DNA from: a bacterium
Lineage (GTDB): Bacteria > JAUVQV01 > DATDCY01
Direction: 5' to 3'
DNA: 9,555 nt
NCBI GenBank assembly: GCA_036524115.1
Contig: DATDCY010000324.1
Location: 1-9,555, forward strand
This document shows, piece by piece, positions 1 through 9,392 of this stretch; positions within the stretch are counted from its first letter, which is position 1, and the number at the start of each line of letters is the position of its first letter. The notes under the pieces were generated by a model that made no database searches, was not told the origin of the DNA, and worked only from the letters and a program-made list of their open reading frames with translations. The position numbers were made by a program, and so were the translations under genes.

Positions 1-26
1 CAGGGCCGCCAGGACGGCGGGCGCGA

Positions 27-2840
<2,814 letters not shown>

Positions 2841-2846
2841 GGGAAT

Positions 2847-2852
2847 CTCCTT
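2847..2852 (-). promoter_or_regulatory. Shine-Dalgarno of secA
   Basis: The minus strand reads AAGGAG, then six bases (ATTCCC), then ATG. This is close to an ideal ribosome binding site and settles the secA start at 2840. Confidence 0.9.
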
Positions 2853-2872
2853 GCTGACATGATCAACCGTGA

Positions 2873-2892
2873 AGTATAGCAGGTTCGGTCAA
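2873..2892 (-). promoter_or_regulatory. Putative secA promoter with extended -10
   Basis: On the minus strand TGCTATACT (2881 to 2873) matches the extended -10 consensus TGnTATAAT, with five of six hexamer positions correct. TTGACC (2892-2887) resembles a -35 box but lies only 8 bases away, so it cannot pair with this -10 at normal spacing. At the proper distance (17 bp) no good -35 is seen, which fits an extended -10 promoter. Transcription would start around 2865, giving a leader of about 25 bases that contains the Shine-Dalgarno. It is one of the few AT-rich spots in an otherwise very GC-rich gap. Prediction only. Confidence 0.5.
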
Positions 2893-2916
2893 GCGCCGAC
2901 GAGGGTTGCCAGCCTG

Positions 2917-2950
2917 GCGAGGACCTCGCGGAGAGCGGGGCCCCTCGCGG
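2917..2950. repeat. GC-rich direct and inverted repeats between the two genes
   Basis: The 8-mer CCTCGCGG occurs twice (2924-2931 and 2943-2950), and GCGAGG at 2917-2922 is complementary to the first six bases of either copy. Two mutually exclusive pairings are therefore possible, one with essentially no loop and one with a 20-base loop. A further weak 5-bp inverted repeat (ACCTG/CAGGT) sits at 2963-2979, just after the upstream gene's stop. No T-run follows on the minus strand, so I do not call an intrinsic terminator. These structures may still slow polymerase or take part in Rho-dependent termination. Confidence 0.4.
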
Positions 2951-2984
2951 CAGTCCCTGCCAACCTGCTCGGGTCAGGTGCCCT

Positions 2985-5900
2985 CTACTGGTGACATTGC
3001 CTACAGAGCGTTTCGGACCGCTCGTCTCGGAGCATCACATTGTCTGGGTACGACCCGTCAAAGGTGTTCGTTCCATGCGGGTTGTGGCAGGAAATGCAGG
3101 GGGCGTAATCCCAGTTCGTGACGCCGTCCGCCGGCCAGCTCGGGGCGTTCGTCGAAAGGTGCACGTCAATCGGATAGACAACCCCCTGACCGTTGAGCAC
3201 CGAGCCGGAAAAGCCAAACCGTACCACCCCGGGAGTCGGGTTCGGGGCGAACTTGTGACGGTGCGAGCTCGTCTGGGTATGGCACTGATATGCGCAGCCA
3301 TTGTCGAATGTCAACTGCACGCTCCAGTCCGGCGTGGAGGCTCCAATGTAGCTCGCGTTCAGGTGCGCCGTGTTCTGGTTGATGTTCTGCTTCAGCTCCA
3401 CGGAGTTGAGGACGCCGTCCATGTGCGTACCCGCCGGGATGCTCACGTCGTGGCAGTCCGTGCACCTGGCATTCATCGAGAGGTACGGATTGCCCAGGCT
3501 ATCGACCGGTGTATATCGCGCGGTCCCGTTCGCGCCGTGGCCATTGGTGTTGAAGCCGTACGTGCCGTCGTCATAAGCCTTCGGCACCATGCCGACACCC
3601 TCAAGGTTGATGCCGTCCCCCATCACGTTCGGCGCTGCCGGCAGCGGCCCGTCCCCGTCGGGGTCGTACCCGACGCCGGTCCAGATTCCGTCGTTGTCGC
3701 CGTCCCCGTTGTGGCAGCCCTCGCAGGCGTTCTCCACACTGATCGTGGCCGTGGCTGTCGCCGCCGGCGAATAGTTCCCTGCGGCATCGTACGCGAAGGC
3801 GGCGTAGTAGTAAGTGCCCAGGGGAAGGTCGAGGTCTATCCCGGGCTGACCCGGCCAGAGGTACACGTTCGTCCCGTCGAGAGCATTCAGGGGCAACCTA
3901 TCCGTCCGGCGCCGCACTGCGACGCCGGCCAGATCGGTGTCGGCGGGGTTGACCCACGCCAACCGGATGTTCCTGCCGATGACCGTCGCGGAAAAGTTCG
4001 TGACCGGGCCCGGGGCGATGGCGTCCCAAGAGACGGCGCAGCCGTTGCCTGCCGCAACCCAGGCTGACGGATTCCACCCGGCGCGCAGGGCGCGCACCCG
4101 GTAGTAGTAGGTCGCCCCGTTCGTCCGCCCCGAGATCTGCGCCGCGAGCTGACTCCCGCTGTACGCCTGACGCGGGGCGGGCCAGCCGAACGTCGGTTCC
4201 GTCGCCTCCTCCAGTTCGTAGGTCGCCCCGGGCGTCGGCGACGCCTCCCAGGAGACCTGGTACGGGGATTTGCCGCTGCTCGAGGGAACCGTGACGGCTA
4301 GGGGGGCAAGCGCCGTCGAAGGGTCGATCAGTGCGATCGCCGTCGCAGGCGCCGAGAAGTTCATGGCGGCATCGTAGGCGAAGGCTGCGTAGAAGTAGGC
4401 GCCTGACTCGAGGCCGGACTCGCTGCTCTCCTGCCCCGAGCCGTCGTAGACCAGGACGCCGTCATAGGCGTCCACGGGCGCGCCGTCCGTCCGACGCACG
4501 ATCCTCACGCCGGCGAAGTCCGCCTGCGGAGGATTGACCCAGGCCAGCGCGACCTGGTCGCTGCTGACGGTCGCAGCGAAACTCGACGGCGGCGCGAGGC
4601 TCGGCTCTTCCCAAGACACGGCGCAGCCGTTTCCCCCCGGCATCCAGGCGGAAGGGTTCCAGCCGTCGCGCAGGGCCCGCACCCGATAGTAGTAGGTGCC
4701 GCCGTTCGTCCGATCCACGATCTCGACGGAGAGCTGGTCCCCGGTGTAGACCGTCCGCAAGCCGGTCGTGAACTCGGCGTCGACCGCTTCCTCGAGCTGG
4801 TACGACGCGTCCGGCGTTCCCGAGGCTCCCCAGCTCACCCAATAGGCCGGTACGACACTCTCCAGCGGGACCACCGGCGGGGCGGGCGGCGCGGTCGCAT
4901 ACGCACCTCCCCGGGGCAGGATCGTGAAGAAGCCCTCTCCCGAATCGGTGGCAATCACCTCGCCGGCCGTGTCCCGCAGCGTGACCTCAATGCGGCTGGA
5001 GGCCCCGGCCGCCGGCAGGTTCGGAACCTGCCAGTGCCAGTGACCCGGGTTCCCGGGTATGCTCGCCAGATCGGTCCAGCTCGCGCCGCCGTCCAAGGTC
5101 AGGCGAAGCCTCACCGAAGCGACCGAAGCCGTCGCGATCGTGTCCCAACGCACCGTCCGGCTGGTCCCGCCATAGACCGAATCGCCGCCCTCGGGCGCGG
5201 TAAGGTCGACGCCGCCGAGGATGGTGAACGTCCCTTCCCCGGCGTCTCTGCCCACGAGGCGGTTCCAGGCGTCATAGAGTTCGACCCGCGCTCGGCAGCC
5301 CTCCGCACGGTAGGTCCGCCACGGCACCTTCCAGAGATACTCGCCCGGGTTGCCCTTGATCCTGACGCCCTTCTGCCAGTTCCTGCCCCCGTCGAACGAG
5401 TACCTGAGCTTCGTGTAGGCGACCGGCGCCGGCGTGCGGTGCCTCGCCCACCGAATCCGGACGGTGCTGCCGCCGCGGATCTCGACGCCCTTCTCCGCGC
5501 CCACCACGTCCAGGGGGCCGATGCCAAAGGGAGCATCGCTGACGTCCGCGGCGACGGGCGCGCCGTTCCGGTACCCCTGCACCCGGACCCGCCAGCTCCT
5601 GCGGCTGAGCCTGTGCACCGCGGGCGGCGGCGTCCAGACCGCCATCCCTGCCGAGGCCCTGGCCTCCCGGACGATGGTCCGCCAGTTCCGCCCGTCAGCA
5701 GAGAGCGAGATCCGCACCGTGGCGACCCCGGGCGCGGACACCCAGCGGATGGTCTGCGGGCGGCCGGTGCCGAGGAACTCGCCACCGTTCGGCCAGGTCA
5801 CCGTCACCTTCGCTCTTGCCGGCACAATCCCGACGGTGGTCCGCGCCGTCGCCGAGAGCCCGAAGCGGTCCGTTACCTGGACCGCGATATCGCGGCTGGC

Positions 5901-8900
5901 GCCTGGCGCGCAGGCACCGCCACAGACCACGGCCTCAACCTGTTCCCATCCGAGCGTCGGCGCCACGCCGACGGCGTCGTCGAAGTGCCCGTCCCCGTCG
6001 AGATCCCAGTTGTAGCGCGCGACCGCGTCCGCGCACGGCGCGTCCGGGTCGCTGCTCGCAGCCGCGCTGAGGAAAAGCGGACGGCCGACGGCGACGGTGT
6101 ACGGACCGCCGGCGCTCGCCTCCGGGGCGCGATCCTGGACCGTCACTTTCGCTATCGCCGTCACAGTCTGGGCGGGATTGCGGTCATTGGCCACCCGCAG
6201 CGCAACGGCGTGCTCGCCGGCTTCCCCGTAAGCAATGGCCGTCCCGACCCCGGAGGCCTCCTCGGTGAACGAGCCGTCATAGTGAAGGTCCCAGGCGTGG
6301 CTGACAACTCGGTTCGCCGACCCTCCGTTGAACGAACTGCCGCCGTCGAACGTCACATCCTGCGGGCAGTACATGGTCTTCGGGTTCGCGCCCACCACGG
6401 CGTAGGGCCGATCGTAGCCGACCGTGATGGTGAATGTCTGCGACGCGCTCGTGTCCACGCCGCCATTCGCCGTGCCGCCGCTGTCCTTGAGTGTCACGAC
6501 GGCGTGCGCTACGCCAACCTTGCTCGACCATGCGTGGAACGTCAAACTCCCGCTCGCGGAGAGCGCGGGCTGCACGAAGAACAGTTCGCTGTTGTCGGTC
6601 GTCACGCTGAACGCCAGGGCCTGGCCGGACTCGTTGGCCGGGCCTGGGCTGATCGCCGTGGCCCAACCGGCAATCGTCCGGGATCCGGCGGCCATGGGCA
6701 CGGAGATGTCTGCGCCCTTCGCGAAGCTCGGCGCATCGTTCACGGAATTGACGGTGATCGTGAAGAGCTGCGCGGGGCCGATGTCCACGCCGCCGTTGGC
6801 GGTGCCGCCGTCGTCCTTGAGCCTCACCGTCACGATGGCGCTCCCGTTGGCCTCCGTCGCCGGCGTGTAGGTGAGCGCCCCCGCAGCGCTGATTGCAGGC
6901 TGCACGGCGAACAGCCCCGGGTTGTTATTCGTGACGTCGAAGGTCAGCCACTGCCATCGCTCAGGCTTTGGACCAGGGCGCGGGTTCGCTGCCCAGTCAA
7001 CCACGCTCTGCGCCCCTGCGTCTTCGAGAACCGCCTGATTCGCGCCGCGGTCAAAGCTGGGCGCGTCGTTGACCTGGATGACGCGGATCGAGACCACCGC
7101 GGAGTCCCGGTCCGGCGAGCCGTCGGACGCACGGAAATCGAAGCGGTCCCAGTAGTCATAGCCCCAGTCGTGCAAGAGACAGTAGCTCGCCGCCCGGTAG
7201 ACCACGTGCGGAGGCGTGCCGCTGAGTGTCCCACACATCGGGGGAACGGTGATTTCGTACGCCAGGGGCAGGCCAAGCCCATGCGTCGCGGTGAGGGTGA
7301 TCGGCATCTCCGCCCCCTCCAGCACGCCAACGTCCAGCGTCTGGAAATCGGCAACGATGTTGGAACTGCCCACGACGATGTGGGACCACATTGCGAAGCT
7401 TGTGTCCTGGCCGCCGTCGGCCGTCCCGCCGTCGTCATGGAGCTTCACGCCCACCCAGGCATCGCCCACCACATCGGTCGCCGGCGTGAAGGTCAGCGTG
7501 CCGTCGACCGCGACCGCCGGCTGCTCGCTGAAGAGAGCGCTGTTGTCGTTCGTAACGATGAAATCCAGCGCCTGGCCGCTCTCGTCGAGCGGCCCGGCGC
7601 TCATGCCGGTCGCCCAGCCAGTGACGGTCTGCGGCCCGGCGTTCTTTGCTACTGTCTGATCAGGCCCCGGCGCGAACGTGGGAGCGTCGTTTCTTGGAGT
7701 GATCGTGACTGTCGCGGTCGCGACGTTGCTGTCCGCGATGTCGTCCGACGCCACGAAGGTAAACGTATCAACACCGTGGAAATTCGCCTCGGGCCAATAC
7801 CCCATTTGCCCTTCTCCGGCCGCGACCGTACCGTGGATAGGCGGCACGACGATCCGATACAGCACCCTGTCGCCGTCGGCGCCGTCCGAATCTGTCGCAG
7901 CCGACGTGATGGACTTGTATCCGTCCTCCCGAGTTGTTAGCACCTGGTCATAGGCACTTGGTGGAACGTTCGAGACCACGCGAAGCTTGGCAACGAAGGC
8001 GGCCTCGCCGGACGCCCTGGGACGCACAGGATTCCCCCACGTTGCCATGCTCCATCCCGTCACGTGCGCACTGCCATCCGCAGACACTGCAACATCAAAC
8101 CCTTCGTCGTACGAACTCCCCCCCAGGAAGGTATTCGCAAGCAAGGCGCCGTCGGGACTGAGCTTTGCCACGAAGGCATCATCCCACCCCCCCGCAATCG
8201 CGATGGCCGGGTCGCCCCAGGTGGTCGGGCAGCAAGGGTCTGTTGGCGCGTCGGTGTATCCGACGATGAAGATGATGCCATTGGTATCGAGCTCGATACC
8301 ATAGCCACCATCTTCCCGGCTTCCCCCGAGGAAGGTGTTCCATACCAGGCCGCCGTCAGCGCCGATCTTCGCAGCAAACGCATCGCCGTAGCACTGGCCG
8401 TGCGCTCGGACGGGGCTGCCCCAACTACCGGATGAGCTACCGGCAATGAAGGCGTTAGCATCCGCATCGACTGCGATTCCTGCCACGCCGACAGTGGGAA
8501 GAAACGTGTGCCACTGCAGGGCGCCGTCGGCGTCGAGACGCGCCACGACGCCTGCCGCCGTTCCAACAAACGCATTGACGGGATCGCCCCACGCGCCTAG
8601 ACTCACCCCCGTGATGGTGGCGCGCCCAGTGGCGTCCACCGCAATGCGCGGGCCGTAGTCGCTCTCAGCCCCCCCAAGGAAGGTGTTCCAGAGAACCACG
8701 CCGCTGGTGTCGAGCTTCGCAACGAAGATGTCGTAGGCTCCGGTGGCGGAGACGCTGAAAGCACGGACTGGCGCACCCCATGCGACGGTGCTCGAACCCG
8801 TGACGTACCCGTTGCCGCTCGCATCGACGGCAATCCCGCCGCGACCGCCATACTCGTCGCCCTGGAAAAAGGTGGTCCACAGCAGAGCGCCGTTGGTGTC

Positions 8901-9332
8901 GAGCTTCGCCACGAAGCGATCCATCGGCCCCGAGAAAGGCCGGATCGGCACGCCCCATGCGTCCTCGCTCGAACCAGTCACGTAGACATTGCCACTCGCA
9001 TCCACCGCGATGCTGTCACCATAGTCGTCGCGCTGGCTCCCGAGGAATGTGTTCCACTGGAGAACACCGTTCGCGTCAAGCTTGGCCACGAAGGCGTCGG
9101 CGCCGAATCTGGAATGCGCGCGTATCGGCTCACCCCAACTGCTCCCGCTATTCCCAGTGACATAGACACCGCCGTCGCGATCGACGGCGACTCCGCTCGC
9201 CGCTCCTCCGAGGAACGTGTTCCAGACCAACGGAGAATCCGGGACCAAGGGACCCGTCTCGGCTCTGAGGCCGACGACCCAGCCGACCACGAGGAGGCCG
9301 GCGCCGATCAGAACCCGCCCGATCCGCTTCAT
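2985..9332 (-). CDS. Giant exported multidomain protein: SBBP propeller, Ig/PKD/FN3 stalk, C-terminal multiheme cytochrome c domain
   Basis: I do not recognise a named homologue. Numbering is from the chosen ATG (2115 residues). Residues 1-24 (MKRIGRVLIGAGLLVVGWVV..LRA) form a Sec signal peptide, with likely cleavage LRA|ETG. Then: seven SBBP repeats (34-451); a cadherin-like module (456-546) with ATDSDG, PPIHGTV and NFHGVDTFTF; three 108-residue repeats (548-654, 755-862, 865-971) with a second cadherin-like module (655-754) between the first two; two PKD modules (974-1171; WDLDGDG in the second); three 'DGG.W' Ig-like modules (1175-1473); four FN3 modules (1482-1866); and a heme domain (1867-2115). 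The reading frame opens upstream at TTG 9413, but ATG 9332 is preferred because it begins the signal peptide and follows GGGGA eight bases upstream; ATG 9359 is an alternative. No LPXTG, PEP-CTERM or transmembrane anchor is visible at the C-terminus. Inferred role: a periplasmic or surface electron-transfer protein with an adhesive or spacer ectodomain. The domain reading is firm, the function is not. Confidence 0.93.
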   Translation of the reverse strand: MKRIGRVLIGAGLLVVGWVVGLRAETGPLVPDSPLVWNTFLGGAASGVAVDRDGGVYVTGNSGSSWGEPIRAHSRFGADAFVAKLDANGVLQWNTFLGSQRDDYGDSIAVDASGNVYVTGSSEDAWGVPIRPFSGPMDRFVAKLDTNGALLWTTFFQGDEYGGRGGIAVDASGNGYVTGSSTVAWGAPVRAFSVSATGAYDIFVAKLDTSGVVLWNTFLGGAESDYGPRIAVDATGRATITGVSLGAWGDPVNAFVGTAAGVVARLDADGALQWHTFLPTVGVAGIAVDADANAFIAGSSSGSWGSPVRAHGQCYGDAFAAKIGADGGLVWNTFLGGSREDGGYGIELDTNGIIFIVGYTDAPTDPCCPTTWGDPAIAIAGGWDDAFVAKLSPDGALLANTFLGGSSYDEGFDVAVSADGSAHVTGWSMATWGNPVRPRASGEAAFVAKLRVVSNVPPSAYDQVLTTREDGYKSITSAATDSDGADGDRVLYRIVVPPIHGTVAAGEGQMGYWPEANFHGVDTFTFVASDDIADSNVATATVTITPRNDAPTFAPGPDQTVAKNAGPQTVTGWATGMSAGPLDESGQALDFIVTNDNSALFSEQPAVAVDGTLTFTPATDVVGDAWVGVKLHDDGGTADGGQDTSFAMWSHIVVGSSNIVADFQTLDVGVLEGAEMPITLTATHGLGLPLAYEITVPPMCGTLSGTPPHVVYRAASYCLLHDWGYDYWDRFDFRASDGSPDRDSAVVSIRVIQVNDAPSFDRGANQAVLEDAGAQSVVDWAANPRPGPKPERWQWLTFDVTNNNPGLFAVQPAISAAGALTYTPATEANGSAIVTVRLKDDGGTANGGVDIGPAQLFTITVNSVNDAPSFAKGADISVPMAAGSRTIAGWATAISPGPANESGQALAFSVTTDNSELFFVQPALSASGSLTFHAWSSKVGVAHAVVTLKDSGGTANGGVDTSASQTFTITVGYDRPYAVVGANPKTMYCPQDVTFDGGSSFNGGSANRVVSHAWDLHYDGSFTEEASGVGTAIAYGEAGEHAVALRVANDRNPAQTVTAIAKVTVQDRAPEASAGGPYTVAVGRPLFLSAAASSDPDAPCADAVARYNWDLDGDGHFDDAVGVAPTLGWEQVEAVVCGGACAPGASRDIAVQVTDRFGLSATARTTVGIVPARAKVTVTWPNGGEFLGTGRPQTIRWVSAPGVATVRISLSADGRNWRTIVREARASAGMAVWTPPPAVHRLSRRSWRVRVQGYRNGAPVAADVSDAPFGIGPLDVVGAEKGVEIRGGSTVRIRWARHRTPAPVAYTKLRYSFDGGRNWQKGVRIKGNPGEYLWKVPWRTYRAEGCRARVELYDAWNRLVGRDAGEGTFTILGGVDLTAPEGGDSVYGGTSRTVRWDTIATASVASVRLRLTLDGGASWTDLASIPGNPGHWHWQVPNLPAAGASSRIEVTLRDTAGEVIATDSGEGFFTILPRGGAYATAPPAPPVVPLESVVPAYWVSWGASGTPDASYQLEEAVDAEFTTGLRTVYTGDQLSVEIVDRTNGGTYYYRVRALRDGWNPSAWMPGGNGCAVSWEEPSLAPPSSFAATVSSDQVALAWVNPPQADFAGVRIVRRTDGAPVDAYDGVLVYDGSGQESSESGLESGAYFYAAFAYDAAMNFSAPATAIALIDPSTALAPLAVTVPSSSGKSPYQVSWEASPTPGATYELEEATEPTFGWPAPRQAYSGSQLAAQISGRTNGATYYYRVRALRAGWNPSAWVAAGNGCAVSWDAIAPGPVTNFSATVIGRNIRLAWVNPADTDLAGVAVRRRTDRLPLNALDGTNVYLWPGQPGIDLDLPLGTYYYAAFAYDAAGNYSPAATATATISVENACEGCHNGDGDNDGIWTGVGYDPDGDGPLPAAPNVMGDGINLEGVGMVPKAYDDGTYGFNTNGHGANGTARYTPVDSLGNPYLSMNARCTDCHDVSIPAGTHMDGVLNSVELKQNINQNTAHLNASYIGASTPDWSVQLTFDNGCAYQCHTQTSSHRHKFAPNPTPGVVRFGFSGSVLNGQGVVYPIDVHLSTNAPSWPADGVTNWDYAPCISCHNPHGTNTFDGSYPDNVMLRDERSETLCRQCHQ
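2988..3734 (-). other. C-terminal multiheme cytochrome c domain with five heme-type motifs
   Basis: Motifs and residues: CEGCH (3725-3711, residues 1870-1874), CTDCH (3464-3450, 1957-1961), CAYQCH (3296-3279, 2013-2018), CISCH (3098-3084, 2079-2083) and CRQCH (3005-2991, 2110-2114). Four are canonical CXXCH and one is CX3CH. The last two form a doubled-CXXCH module (CISCHNPHGT then LCRQCH), a family common in Desulfuromonadia-type cytochromes. Extra histidines in NTNGHG, GTHMDG, TAHLN, SSHRHK and DVHLS could be distal ligands. An Asp-rich stretch (DGDNDG, YDPDGDG) right after the first motif looks like a calcium-binding loop. The protein ends one residue after the last heme histidine. Confidence 0.9.
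3735..4889 (-). repeat. Duplicated pair of FN3 domains (A-B-A-B)
   Basis: Unit 1 (4889-4326) and unit 2 (4325-3735) each contain a type A module ending YYYRVRALR.GWNPSAW and then GNGCAVSW, followed by a type B module with AWVNP, D.AGV.+RRTD and YYAAFAYDAA.N(F/Y)S. Similarity extends to the DNA around 4021-4116 and 4615-4702, so this looks like a fairly recent tandem duplication of a two-domain block. Both A modules keep one cysteine at the same place. Unit 2 leads directly into the first heme motif. Confidence 0.85.
4914..5810 (-). repeat. Three tandem Ig-like modules with a 'DGG.W' signature
   Basis: Three units of about 100 residues share a G..TVRW opening strand, then V.LR.S.DGG.NW, then GNPG.Y.W.VP, and an ending D.GEG.FTI. 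The first unit is more divergent (SADGRNWR). The style matches Ig-like modules seen between PKD and FN3 domains in large secreted bacterial proteins, including Kre9/KNH-like ones. The family assignment is tentative. The repetition is plain from the sequence. Confidence 0.65.
5820..6413 (-). other. Two PKD-type domains
   Basis: The first (6413-6135) carries VTFDGGSSFNGG and then VSHAWDLHYDGSF, a variant of the PKD core WDFGDG. The second (6134-5820) has ASAGGPYTV, SSDPDAP and YNWDLDGDGHFDDA, a common PKD variant. The second also contains three cysteines (APCADA, VVCGGAC), so an internal disulfide is possible. PKD modules act as spacers or binding domains in secreted enzymes and surface proteins. 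Confidence 0.75.
6420..7691 (-). repeat. Three copies of a 108-residue Ig/cadherin-like repeat, split by another module
   Basis: The copies lie at 7691-7371, 7070-6747 and 6740-6420. Each opens with NDAPSF or NDAPTF, continues with a WAT..SPGP..ESGQ-type segment, then F.VT..N..LF..QPA and G.LTF, and closes with DDGGTANGGVDT before a terminal F.I.V strand (DSGGTANGGVDT in the third copy). The middle copy departs from the ESGQ segment (PKPERWQW). Between copies 1 and 2 (7370-7071) sits a different cadherin-like module, with YEITVPPMCGTL and FDFRASDG, related to the one at 7967-7695. Such modules usually build rigid extracellular stalks or adhesins. Confidence 0.8.
7980..9233 (-). repeat. Seven SBBP (beta-propeller) repeats within the giant protein
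   Basis: Seven blades of about 52-68 residues follow a common pattern: W.TFLGG, then IAVDASGN.YVTGSS, then AWG.PVRA, then DAFVAKLD..G. Seven is the number needed to close a propeller, so this is probably one complete domain at the mature N-terminus. SBBP repeats are known in secreted bacterial proteins. Here the usual 'FP' segment is replaced throughout by a Trp-Gly-x-Pro segment. Blade 5 is degenerate (TFLPTVGVAG in place of TFLGG plus an acidic stretch). Blade 6 carries an insertion with adjacent cysteines (DPCCPTTWG). Confidence 0.88.
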
Positions 9333-9339
9333 GTGCTCA

Positions 9340-9344
9340 TCCCC
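9340..9344 (-). promoter_or_regulatory. Possible Shine-Dalgarno of the giant gene
   Basis: The minus strand shows GGGGA eight bases upstream of ATG 9332. It is weaker than the secA site. It supports the ATG that opens the signal peptide rather than the in-frame upstream starts TTG 9413, ATG 9407 or ATG 9359. Confidence 0.4.
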
Positions 9345-9359
9345 GAACCCCGAAGACAT

Positions 9360-9386
9360 ATACCCCAGGTCGAGAACCTGGGATAC
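9360..9386 (-). promoter_or_regulatory. Leader hairpin upstream of the giant gene
   Basis: Arms at 9360-9370 and 9376-9386 enclose a 5-base loop. On the minus-strand RNA all 11 positions can pair: seven contiguous Watson-Crick pairs (CCCAGGT/ACCTGGG) next to the loop, then G-U wobble, A-U, U-A and G-U. On the plus strand the two wobbles become C-A and A-C mismatches, so the structure favours minus-strand RNA. It ends 27 bases before the proposed ATG. There is no following U-tract, so it is not an intrinsic terminator. It could shape mRNA stability or translation. If translation began at TTG 9413 or ATG 9407 it would lie within coding sequence. Confidence 0.45.
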
Positions 9387-9392
9387 ACGGTG

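Noticed and set aside
6-20. 5-bp inverted repeat (CCGCC/GGCGG) downstream of secA as a terminator
   Set aside because: The stem is short, there is no T-run, and the window ends immediately, so it cannot be judged.
2917-2979. Intrinsic terminator after the giant gene
   Set aside because: GC-rich inverted repeats are present but no U-tract follows on the minus strand.
2889-2984. Open reading continuing 31 codons past the amber stop of the giant gene to a TGA
   Set aside because: There is no CXXCH or domain continuation and the stretch is short in GC-rich DNA. Readthrough or a false stop is not needed to explain it.
2991-4067. 358-codon plus-strand frame over the heme domain
   Set aside because: It is antisense to five heme motifs and two FN3 modules, and shows no signal peptide or motif of its own.
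5034-7940. 968-codon open frame on the plus strand across the giant gene
   Set aside because: The minus-strand frame has clear PKD, Ig-like and repeat modules here. The plus-strand product is Arg/Pro/Ala/His-rich with no recognisable fold, a codon-bias shadow.
7980-9233. CRISPR-like regular repeats at about 180-base spacing
   Set aside because: The periodic DNA similarity comes from the SBBP coding repeats (W-N-T-F-L-G codons). It lies in an open frame and lacks short identical repeats with unique spacers.
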